Below are positions 16,034 through 23,706 of a DNA stretch of 64,000 bases, piece after piece. The stretch is from Vibrio gallicus (GTDB lineage Bacteria > Pseudomonadota > Gammaproteobacteria > Enterobacterales > Vibrionaceae): NCBI RefSeq assembly GCF_024346875.1, contig NZ_AP024872.1:434001-498000 (forward strand), in the 5' to 3' direction. The translations under genes and the position numbers were made by a program. The notes under the pieces were generated by a model. It did no database searches, was not told the origin of the DNA, and was given only the letters and a program-made list of their open reading frames with translations. Position 1 is the first letter of the stretch. Each line of letters starts with the position of its first letter.

Positions 16034-16756
16034 ATGAATCTAAATTGCGACATGGGTGAAAGCTTTTCTGCCTGGACCATGGGTCAAGACCAAGGAATAA
16101 TGCCTTATATTGATATGGCCAATATTGCCTGTGGCTTTCATGCGTCAGACCCTGATGTTATGCAAACAACGGTGCGCCTGGCCCAGCAACACAAGGTTAG
16201 CATTGGCGCACACCCAAGCTATCACGACCTGCATGGTTTTGGGCGGCGCTCAATACCCCATACCTCACAACAGATCACCAATGCTATTTTGTATCAAGTT
16301 GGTGCATTGAACGGGATCTGCGCGCTTTATAGTACTGCCGTTAGTTACATCAAGCCTCACGGCGCGTTATACAACGACATGATGACCAATATCGATATCT
16401 ACCAAGCTATATTAAGAGCTGCCACGACACTCGACCTGCCGTTAATGGTCCTCGCTACGCCAAACGTGAAGCTTGATCAATTAGCGCAACAATGCGGCGT
16501 TACACTGATTAAAGAAGCATTTCTAGACCGTCGATATCTAGCCAATGGGTTATTAGTACCGCGCTCCCATCCCAACGCTGTTCTCCATGATTGGAACGAG
16601 ATCGAGCAACAAATGAAAGGCTTTGTAATGCAAAGGATTACAGCAAGCGATGGCACCTCAATCCCAATTTATGCGCAGTCGCTGTGTATCCATGGTGATA
16701 ACCCAAACGCTATGATGATTGCATCTAAAGCAAGGCTTATATTAGATGCAAAATAA
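16034..16756 (+). CDS. pxpA: 5-oxoprolinase subunit A (LamB/YcsF family)
   Basis: A 240-residue protein with the family start LNCDMGESFSAWTMG, then ANIACGFHASDPDVM and VSYIKPHGALYNDM. PxpA with PxpB and PxpC hydrolyses 5-oxoproline (pyroglutamate) to glutamate using ATP, in the cytoplasm. The gene overlaps pxpB by 11 bases and begins a three-gene operon. Start at the ATG 16034; the protein begins three or four residues shorter than many homologues but contains the whole NCDxGE motif. Confidence 0.93.
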   Translation: MNLNCDMGESFSAWTMGQDQGIMPYIDMANIACGFHASDPDVMQTTVRLAQQHKVSIGAHPSYHDLHGFGRRSIPHTSQQITNAILYQVGALNGICALYSTAVSYIKPHGALYNDMMTNIDIYQAILRAATTLDLPLMVLATPNVKLDQLAQQCGVTLIKEAFLDRRYLANGLLVPRSHPNAVLHDWNEIEQQMKGFVMQRITASDGTSIPIYAQSLCIHGDNPNAMMIASKARLILDAK

Positions 16757-17444
16757 GCCATACTTTTGTATAGAACATGTCGGAGAATTTTCCATATTAC
16801 TGCGCTTTTCGTCGCAGATAACACCATCATTACCCATTACGATTCAACAGGTAGCGACAGTAATTCAACATCACTTCCAAGATAGTCTGCACCAGCTTGT
16901 ACCCAGTTACACCACCTTGCTACTCGAATTTGATCCACTGCGGTTTGAATCAGATACCATCACTTGGCAAATATCTAAGTTATTGTGCCCTGATAACAGT
17001 ACGTTAGCGACTCCTATACCAACTAGGGTGATTGAAGTGCCCACCTATTATGGCCTAGAGACCGGTTTAGATTTAAACCTCTATCAAGGTAATGGGCTAG
17101 CTGTTGATGATGTAATTCGTTTGCACACCAGTATCGATTACCTTGTTTATGCGCTGGGCTTTACCCCAGGTTTTGCATTTATGGCCGAGGTAGCCACGGA
17201 TCTGCAAATGCCCAGAAATCCGACTCCTCGCCCCTACGTTGCGGCCGGAAGCGTTGCGATAGCGGCCAATCAAACCGCAATTTACCCGAGCGCTTCTCCC
17301 GGAGGATGGAACATAATTGGCAAAACACCACTGTCCCTATACCAACCGAAACATCAAAATCCTTGCTTATTAAAGGTTGGCGACAAGGTTAGATTTACCT
17401 CTATAAGCAAATCCGACTTTCTACTAATGGGAGGCGTGATTTGA
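16746..17444 (+). CDS. pxpB: 5-oxoprolinase subunit B (KipI-like)
   Basis: A 232-residue allophanate-hydrolase-subunit-1-like protein. Seen: EVPTYYGLETGLDLNLYQGN, then the conserved YLVYALGFTPGFAFMAEV, PRNPTPRPYVAAGSVAIAAN and ASPGGWNIIGKTPL. It partners PxpC to form the ATP-dependent part of bacterial 5-oxoprolinase; Bacillus KipI, a relative, also inhibits sporulation kinase A, which is not relevant here. It overlaps both neighbours (11 and 4 bases), so the three subunits are translationally coupled. Confidence 0.92.
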   Translation: MQNKPYFCIEHVGEFSILLRFSSQITPSLPITIQQVATVIQHHFQDSLHQLVPSYTTLLLEFDPLRFESDTITWQISKLLCPDNSTLATPIPTRVIEVPTYYGLETGLDLNLYQGNGLAVDDVIRLHTSIDYLVYALGFTPGFAFMAEVATDLQMPRNPTPRPYVAAGSVAIAANQTAIYPSASPGGWNIIGKTPLSLYQPKHQNPCLLKVGDKVRFTSISKSDFLLMGGVI

Positions 17445-18382
17445 TTGCTACTGCGGTCGTTGTTCGCGCTCACCAAGGCTGCTCTATTCAAGATAGCGGT
17501 CGCTGTAGGTTGGCACATTACGGTATGAGTCAGGGTGGCGTTGCCGATGAATATGCCTTTCATTGGGCTAATAAGTTACTGGGTAACCTATTTAACAGTG
17601 CGGTAATTGAGGTAACTTTGGGTGGTCTAGAGCTCAAATTCTTAAAAGCTACTCACTTTAGTGTGTCAGGAGCCAAAAATAACGCCTGTCTAGACCAAAC
17701 ACCAATCGCATCATGGCAAACCTATTACGCAGCTGCCGGACAACACTTAGTTATTGGGGTACCCAGAGATGGGCTAAGAAACTATGTCGCTTTTAATGGA
17801 GGGCTCATTGCAAAATCTGATAGTGGCAGTGTCTCAACCTCTAAAATTCAGCAACTTGGTGGGCTCAAAGGTGATGGTTCGTCTTTGCAGTTCCAAGATA
17901 TACTTTATTGTAATACGCCCCGCACCACTCTCAAGCACGCCTTTGTGTCAGCGGACTATGTTCCACAATATAGCGACACTATTGACCTGCGCGTGACACT
18001 AGGTTCCCAAGTCGACGGCTTTGCAAAAACAGAATTAGTAAAACTATTTACTACACCATATAAGATAACAGCAGCGGCCGATAAAATGGGTTATCAGTTG
18101 CAGGGTGAGCCCTTGTTAGCACCACAAACTGATCTAATATCTGAGCCTATAACCCTTGGCGCAATTCAAGTCCCAAGCAGTGGTCACCCCATTATTATGC
18201 TTTGCGAACGCCAAACCATAGGTGGCTATCACAAACTCGGCAATGTGGTGCGTATGGACATCAGTAAATTGGCTCAGGCTAAACCTGGACAAAGGGTAAA
18301 GTTTCATCCCGCTGACCTTGAAAACTGCCGCAAGCAGTATCAAGACTGGTTGCAATATTTCAACCAACCTCTTAACAATTGA
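17441..18382 (+). CDS. pxpC: 5-oxoprolinase subunit C (KipA-like, biotin-dependent carboxyltransferase fold)
   Basis: A 313-residue allophanate-hydrolase-subunit-2-like protein with the family motifs SIQDSGRCRLAHYGMSQGG, VADEYAFHWANKLLGN, GVPRDGLRNYVAFNGG and the C-terminal IILCERQTIGGYHKLGNV-type sequence (read here as MLCERQTIGGYHKLGNVVR). Last gene of pxpABC, starting with a 4-base overlap with pxpB. No transporter gene is in the operon. A bidirectional hairpin terminator follows about 36 bases after the stop. Confidence 0.93.
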   Translation: MIATAVVVRAHQGCSIQDSGRCRLAHYGMSQGGVADEYAFHWANKLLGNLFNSAVIEVTLGGLELKFLKATHFSVSGAKNNACLDQTPIASWQTYYAAAGQHLVIGVPRDGLRNYVAFNGGLIAKSDSGSVSTSKIQQLGGLKGDGSSLQFQDILYCNTPRTTLKHAFVSADYVPQYSDTIDLRVTLGSQVDGFAKTELVKLFTTPYKITAAADKMGYQLQGEPLLAPQTDLISEPITLGAIQVPSSGHPIIMLCERQTIGGYHKLGNVVRMDISKLAQAKPGQRVKFHPADLENCRKQYQDWLQYFNQPLNN

Positions 18383-18417
18383 TGCTTTTTTAACACTTAT
18401 GTTTCCAATAAAATTAT

Positions 18418-18450
18418 AAAAAAATGCTTGACCGATTTTCGGCATTTTTT
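18418..18450 (+). terminator. terminator after pxpABC
   Basis: AAAAAATG-cttga-CCGA-ttt-TCGG-CATTTTTT: inner 4-bp GC stem, outer A/T stem, with the 3' arm ending in six T. Located 36 bases after the pxpC stop. Confidence 0.75.
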
Positions 18451-18497
18451 ACATTTCCCTGACTGTGCATAACCAAAAGCTGCTAGCGCCCAATAAT

Positions 18498-18527
18498 AAA
18501 GGGCAGCGTGTCACTACGCTACCCTTT
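18498..18527 (-). terminator. probable terminator after the ybbP-like permease gene
   Basis: AAAGGG-c-AGCGT-gtcact-ACGCT-a-CCCTTT; on the minus strand the hairpin is followed by TTTATTATTG. It would end the ybbA-ybbP transcript, 143 bases after its stop, with the DnaA boxes between them. Confidence 0.55.
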
Positions 18528-18547
18528 AAAATAAGTTATCCCGACAG

Positions 18548-18614
18548 TTATCCACAAATGGTGTGGATAATATTAATTAGGTATACACCGGTAGTCATTA
18601 CTGATTTATCCACT
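18548..18614. promoter_or_regulatory. cluster of three DnaA-box sequences
   Basis: TTATCCACA at 18548-18556 (plus), its exact inverse TGTGGATAA at 18562-18570 and TTATCCACT at 18606-18614 (plus). The first two match the strong DnaA consensus perfectly and face each other with a 5-base spacer. They lie in the 3' intergenic region between pxpC and ybbP, not at a promoter of either gene. Confidence 0.7.
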
Positions 18615-18669
18615 TAGGGTTGTAACTAATCGGTTAACGTAAGCCCTTGCTATACAAGAGATCCCTCCT

Positions 18670-21120
18670 TTATAGCGCGCCATTTTTTACCGGAATTAAC
18701 AACTGACGAATCAAGCTATTAACCACCAAAGCCAACATTATAAAGGTGATAACAGGTAACCAAATCCAAAGCTGTGGATGAATATTGGGCTGTAGATCGA
18801 ATCCAAAGTAAAGCACTCCCGCGACGCTCGCATCGGCCGCCACGCTGGCTATTGCTCCAGCAATTAACGCCATAAGGCCATACTCAAACCATAAGGTGTC
18901 GGATATGCGTTTTCGGCTTGCGCCTAGCGTTCGGTACAAGCGAATTTCCATCTGTCGCTGTGTGATACTAAGACGAAGTAAAGTGAAGATAAGTAGCATA
19001 CCCGCAACTACTCCCAGCACTGCAAGCACCGTAATTGACCACGCAATCTGCTCTAACAAGGCTTGGATCTTGTTTCCCATAATTCGGATATCTAATAAGC
19101 TTACCGTCGGAAATTGTGCTGAAAGGGCTTGAATAAACCGATTGTCTTTATCTTGTAGTCGATACGAGACCATATACGCACCGGGTATATCTTGAGTAAG
19201 TTGTGGCGCAAAGATAAAGTAAAAATTGGGTTTCATTTCCCTCCATTCGACCTTACGAATAGAATTTACGATGGCGGTGATTGATTGGCTATTGATAACA
19301 AAGGTTAACTTATCACCTATCTCTAACCCCAAGGATTGGGCGACCTCGGATTCCACTGACACGCCGTTATCGCTTCCCCATTCTCCCGCCAACACCTCAT
19401 TATGAAGTGGTAATTCATTTGCCCAAGTTAGATTAAGCTCACGACGCACCGAATCGGTATCTGAATCCCCTGCAACCTGCTTAGCGTCAAGACCATTTAT
19501 CTCACTCAACCTGCCCCGAATTATCGGATAAGCCTGTGAGCGCGCTATCCCTTGTTTGTCGATTAGCGCAAGGTAATCATCTATTTCATAAGGCGCGATG
19601 TTGATAGCAAAGGCATTGGGTGCATCCGCAGGTAGGGTGCTTTGCCAATCTTGCAGCAAGTCTGTTCTGACCAACCACACGATAGCTAGCAACATTAAAG
19701 ACAATCCAAGTGCGCCAAACTGAAGCCCACTGGCAACCCATGAGCGGTTTATACGACTGACAGCAAGGGCAAGCGCAGGCCGTAACTTGAACCGACCAAT
19801 AAGCCGAGATACCAATACCGCCGATAAGGCCAACACCACAAACAATACGCTAATACCAAATAAAACTATCCATACTAAGGTATTGTCAGAATACGCCACC
19901 AGCATTGGGATAAACGGCACCAATATAAGCCACCAGCTTTTACCCTGCTTTACTGGAGCAGGTTGCATCACATTAATTGCCGAGGTGTTAAGTAAATTAA
20001 GCATGGGAATGCCCAATGCTGGCACGCCAATCAACAAGCAAGTAGATATCGCAATAATCGCGGGGGAAACGCCGTAACTAGGCAGAGGCGTTGGAAGTAA
20101 ATCAGTTAACGGAATCCTTAGTAATATCTCCAGTAAATAACCTATCCCGGTTCCAAACACTATCCCTATCACAATCAAAAGCAGTACTTGGGTCAATAAC
20201 CAGCGACCAATCCAATGCGTACTAGCGCCTATGCTTTTAAGCATCGCGACCGTAGTGCGACGCCCACTTACATAGTGTTGACAGGTTAAAACTAAGGTTG
20301 TGGCCGCCATAATGATCACAATCGCCACAGTCAATGATAGATACTGCGTGGTGCGAGTGAAAATATCATTGGTTCGACTGCGCGAACTCTGGTCGCGCCA
20401 GCGATCGGACGGCGACAGCTCAATCCCCTGCTGTAATTGATTTAGCGCGCTATCCTCTCCCTTAAAAAACTGTTGATAGCGTACCCGAGAGCCCATTTGC
20501 AAGGCCCCGGTTCGTTCAACATCAGAATCATGAATCATAGCTGTTGGCATCTGTTGGAAAGGGTTAAATACTAACCCCGGTTCTTGTAGCAGTCGCCCAG
20601 AAACCTTAAGGTCTGCGTCACCTATAGTGACAACGTCACCCACATCAACCCCCAACGCTGAGATAATCCGCTCGTCTAGCCATAACTCACCCGGACGGAC
20701 ACCCTTTGCATCTGCTCTTCCCTGCAATTGCAACTCGCCACGTAATGGATAACCATCTCCCACCGCTTTAACCGATACCAGCATCATCTGGTCTTGACTA
20801 AATGCCATAGTCGCGAACGAGACCATGCTGGTATTGTTTAGCTTTAATTGCTGCGCTTTAAGCACTAGTGGTTGAGGCACAGGATTGGAAGAGCGATACA
20901 CAAGATCGGCAGTGAGTGCGTCACGACCTTGCTTAACAATAATTTGTTCCATACGCCCTGCAAGGGCTGAAAGAGCAAATACACACGCAATAATAAGGGT
21001 TAGCGCCACAGAAATAGGCCAAAGCTGCCCGTATCGGATCTCTTTGAAACTCCACGCCAATAATCGGCGATTCAGTTGTGGTTGTTCAGGCAATGGTATT
21101 TCAGCTTTAGTCGATTCCAT
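18670..21120 (-). CDS. ABC transporter permease, YbbP-like (FtsX/MacB domains)
   Basis: An 816-residue inner-membrane protein: one N-terminal membrane span (about residues 35-55), a large periplasmic domain, three to four spans at about 260-400, a second pair around 405-490, a second periplasmic domain (about 490-680), and the C-terminal FtsX-type spans (about 695-800, including SITQRQMEIRLYRTLGASRKRI). This two-FtsX-domain layout and length match E. coli YbbP (804 residues). Together with YbbA (2 bases upstream) it forms a type VII ABC system; the cargo is unknown. The YbbA-YbbP pair next to tesA is conserved in gammaproteobacteria. Confidence 0.85.
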   Translation of the reverse strand: MESTKAEIPLPEQPQLNRRLLAWSFKEIRYGQLWPISVALTLIIACVFALSALAGRMEQIIVKQGRDALTADLVYRSSNPVPQPLVLKAQQLKLNNTSMVSFATMAFSQDQMMLVSVKAVGDGYPLRGELQLQGRADAKGVRPGELWLDERIISALGVDVGDVVTIGDADLKVSGRLLQEPGLVFNPFQQMPTAMIHDSDVERTGALQMGSRVRYQQFFKGEDSALNQLQQGIELSPSDRWRDQSSRSRTNDIFTRTTQYLSLTVAIVIIMAATTLVLTCQHYVSGRRTTVAMLKSIGASTHWIGRWLLTQVLLLIVIGIVFGTGIGYLLEILLRIPLTDLLPTPLPSYGVSPAIIAISTCLLIGVPALGIPMLNLLNTSAINVMQPAPVKQGKSWWLILVPFIPMLVAYSDNTLVWIVLFGISVLFVVLALSAVLVSRLIGRFKLRPALALAVSRINRSWVASGLQFGALGLSLMLLAIVWLVRTDLLQDWQSTLPADAPNAFAINIAPYEIDDYLALIDKQGIARSQAYPIIRGRLSEINGLDAKQVAGDSDTDSVRRELNLTWANELPLHNEVLAGEWGSDNGVSVESEVAQSLGLEIGDKLTFVINSQSITAIVNSIRKVEWREMKPNFYFIFAPQLTQDIPGAYMVSYRLQDKDNRFIQALSAQFPTVSLLDIRIMGNKIQALLEQIAWSITVLAVLGVVAGMLLIFTLLRLSITQRQMEIRLYRTLGASRKRISDTLWFEYGLMALIAGAIASVAADASVAGVLYFGFDLQPNIHPQLWIWLPVITFIMLALVVNSLIRQLLIPVKNGAL

Positions 21121-21122
21121 CC

Positions 21123-21830
21123 TTACCTCACTTCATCGGTCGAGGTTTGCAATGTGGAATCACTCACCAATGAGCCCGCTTGCATAGTAAAGGTTCGGTC
21201 GCAGCGACTCGCTAGCGCACTATCGTGGGTCACCATTATTAGTGTTGTCCCGTGTTGCTTATTTAAAGAGAATAACTGCTCAATGATATTTTGTGCGGTG
21301 TGTTGATCAAGATTGCCTGTGGGTTCGTCAGCAAATAAAATTCTTGGGCGAAGCATAAACGCACGAGCCAACGCTACCCGTTGTTGTTCGCCACCGGATA
21401 GCTGTGATGGAACATGGTCAAGCCTGTGTTCTAAACCCACAGATTCAAGTAACCCCTTAGCGCGCAGTTTATCTTCTGCTTCACCACGTAATAAACAAGG
21501 TAACGTAACATTCTCTAGGGCGCTAAGACTTGGAATCAACAAAAAGCTTTGAAATACAAAGCCAATATAATCACTACGTATTTTAGCGCGTGCTTCATCA
21601 TCCATATTGGTCAGCGAGTGGCCTAGTAACGCAACATCCCCTTCACTGGCAGTATCTAATCCAGCCAACAAAGTCATGAGCGTGGATTTTCCCGCCCCGG
21701 ATGCGCCAACAATCGCAACACTTTCACCTTCTTTGATGTCTAAATTCACATCCTTTAAGATTGTTAAATGCTCTTGTTTCGTAGACACTATTTTAGTTAG
21801 CGATTTAGCACAAATTACGGATTTAGTCAT
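21123..21830 (-). CDS. ybbA: ABC transporter ATPase, YbbA-like
   Basis: 235 residues from the ATG at 21830 ([15 protein letters not shown]); a longer frame to 21875 adds 15 mostly charged residues but would run into tesA. LolD/MacB-type nucleotide-binding domain: Walker A GASGAGKS, signature [15 protein letters not shown], Walker [13 protein letters not shown], and the switch histidine in MVTHDSAL. It energises the YbbP-like permease encoded 2 bases downstream. Its start codon overlaps the tesA start codon on the other strand by two bases. Confidence 0.92.
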   Translation of the reverse strand: MTKSVICAKSLTKIVSTKQEHLTILKDVNLDIKEGESVAIVGASGAGKSTLMTLLAGLDTASEGDVALLGHSLTNMDDEARAKIRSDYIGFVFQSFLLIPSLSALENVTLPCLLRGEAEDKLRAKGLLESVGLEHRLDHVPSQLSGGEQQRVALARAFMLRPRILFADEPTGNLDQHTAQNIIEQLFSLNKQHGTTLIMVTHDSALASRCDRTFTMQAGSLVSDSTLQTSTDEVR

Positions 21831-22437
21831 GACGCGTTTATTTTCCTTACTCTTATTTATTTTTTCCTTCTCCACTCAAGCAAGCACACTATTGGTTTTG
21901 GGTGATAGCTTGAGCGCAGGTTACCAGATGTCTGAAAATCAGGCCTGGCCGTCTTTTTTAACCGATGAACTCGCCCATAAAGGGATTGAGATTGAAACCA
22001 TCAATGGCAGCGTATCGGGAGATACGACTGGCAATGGCCTAGCTCGCCTTCCGCAGCTTCTTACGCAACATAAGCCCAGCTATGTTCTGATTGAGTTAGG
22101 TGCTAATGATGGTTTACGAGGCTTCCCCCCTAAACTGATCAAAAATAATCTCACTCAAATTATTGAAATCAGCCGTCAATCCGGGGCTCAAGTCATTATG
22201 ATGCAGATCCAAGTACCACCAAATTATGGTCGCCGTTATACGCAATCATTTGAACAAGTCTATCCTACCCTAAGCGAGCAACAATCCGTGCCACTTATGC
22301 CGTTTTTTCTGGCACAGATCATCACAAATGATGATTTAATGATGCAAGATGGTTTGCATCCTAAGCCAGAAGCACAACCATGGATTGCTCAGTATGTCGC
22401 TGAAAACATTGCCAATATCATCAATAAGGGAAACTAA
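21829..22437 (+). CDS. tesA: TesA: SGNH acyl-CoA thioesterase I / protease I / lysophospholipase L1
   Basis: 202 residues from the ATG at 21829; a longer frame from 21607 is antisense to ybbA and is not used. Signal peptide [19 protein letters not shown] directs it to the periplasm. SGNH-hydrolase blocks: LLVLGDSLSAGY (catalytic Ser), NGSVSGDTTGNGLARLP, IELGANDGLRGFP, and DGLHPKPEAQPWIA (Asp and His). It hydrolyses acyl thioesters and lysophospholipids. Followed after 3 bases by fabV, so lipid hydrolysis and fatty-acid synthesis genes share a transcript. Confidence 0.93.
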   Translation: MTRLFSLLLFIFSFSTQASTLLVLGDSLSAGYQMSENQAWPSFLTDELAHKGIEIETINGSVSGDTTGNGLARLPQLLTQHKPSYVLIELGANDGLRGFPPKLIKNNLTQIIEISRQSGAQVIMMQIQVPPNYGRRYTQSFEQVYPTLSEQQSVPLMPFFLAQIITNDDLMMQDGLHPKPEAQPWIAQYVAENIANIINKGN

Positions 22438-22440
22438 ACG

Positions 22441-23643
22441 ATGAAAATAGAACCCATAGTCAAAGGTGTTGTTGCGCGCTCTGCCCACCCACTCGGTTGT
22501 AAGCAAGCAATATTGAATCAGATTAAAGCCGTCGACAGCGCTAATGATGTTCTCGACCAAAGCATATTACCTAAGCGAGTGCTGGTATTGGGGGGCTCTT
22601 CTGGGTTCGGTCTTGCCAGTCGGATTGCGTTGGCATTTGGCGCAGCGCAAGCAGATACCATTAGCGTTAGCTATGAAAAAGGCCCCAGTGACAAAGGCGT
22701 TGGTACCGCGGGTTGGTATAACAATATTTACTTTAAGCAAAGTGCACAGCAGGCGCACCGAAAGGCTATCAATATCAATGGCGATGCCTTTGCCCAAGAC
22801 ATAAGAAAGCAGGTTATCCAAGCCATAAAGGAAGAATTTGACGGACAGGTTGACCTAATAATTTATAGCCTTGCTACCGGGGCAAGACCGGGAGCAAATG
22901 GCGAGTTGTGGCGCTCAGCCATAAAACCGATTGGAGAGTCGTTAACCGGCGCCAGTATTACCTTTGACAGTGAACAGTGGCTTGAAAGTACCCTCGCCCC
23001 TGCGACTGAACAAGAGATATATGAAACTCAAAAAGTAATGGGCGGCGAGGATTGGGCAAACTGGATAGACGAACTGATTAACGCCGATGTTATTGCTAAA
23101 GGGGCGCAGAGTATTGCTTTTTCTTATATAGGACCAAGCAGTACCCATGCTACCTACCACCAAGGAACGCTAGGCAGAGCCAAGGTTGACCTACATCAAA
23201 CCAGTCATGCTATTAATCTAAAGCTAGCACCATTTGCTGGTAGTGCTTACGCGGTAGTTTGCAAAGCGTTAGTGACTAAGGCCAGTGTTTACATCCCTAC
23301 TTTCGCACCCTATGTCATTGCGCTGTATAAAGCAATGAAAGAACAAGGGGTCCACGAAACACCTATCGAACAGATGATTCGCCTATTCAATGCTCATCTC
23401 TACCCATCACCGAGAGTGGATCAGGAACGACTGATTCGAATCGATGATCTGGAGCTCAATCCACGGGTTCAAACTAGAGTCGACCAGATATTAAGTGAGC
23501 TCACCAAACATAATTTTAAACTACTGGGCGACTATAAAGGCTTTAAACAAGAGTTTATGCAGTTAAATGGATTTGAGATAGAAGGTGTTGATTATGAACA
23601 TGAATTTGACCTTGAGCAGCTTATCGCTTTAGGGGTACAATAA
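22441..23643 (+). CDS. fabV: FabV-type enoyl-ACP/trans-2-enoyl-CoA reductase (divergent paralogue)
   Basis: A 400-residue NADH-dependent reductase of the FabV/TER family, which completes each fatty-acid elongation cycle. Seen: VLVLGGSSGFGLASRIALAFG (NAD site), AGWYNN, KAININGDAF, LIIYSLATGARP, and the Y-x8-K pair Y239/K248 in TYHQGTLGRAK. In the FabV I know best the sequence before the Tyr is ELTWPIYWHG; here SSTHATYHQG, so this copy is divergent. Some vibrios carry two FabV enzymes and this may be the second. FabV enzymes are known for triclosan resistance. It is co-transcribed with tesA. Confidence 0.88.
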   Translation: MKIEPIVKGVVARSAHPLGCKQAILNQIKAVDSANDVLDQSILPKRVLVLGGSSGFGLASRIALAFGAAQADTISVSYEKGPSDKGVGTAGWYNNIYFKQSAQQAHRKAININGDAFAQDIRKQVIQAIKEEFDGQVDLIIYSLATGARPGANGELWRSAIKPIGESLTGASITFDSEQWLESTLAPATEQEIYETQKVMGGEDWANWIDELINADVIAKGAQSIAFSYIGPSSTHATYHQGTLGRAKVDLHQTSHAINLKLAPFAGSAYAVVCKALVTKASVYIPTFAPYVIALYKAMKEQGVHETPIEQMIRLFNAHLYPSPRVDQERLIRIDDLELNPRVQTRVDQILSELTKHNFKLLGDYKGFKQEFMQLNGFEIEGVDYEHEFDLEQLIALGVQ

Positions 23644-23706
23644 CAGTAATTTGTACCCTTTGCCGCTTCGCGACTATCCTTATAGACAAACGAAGGTGCC
23701 CACGAC

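Noticed and set aside
21607..21828. Extended start of tesA giving 276 residues
   Set aside because: The extension is antisense to ybbA, and the signal peptide starts properly at 21829.
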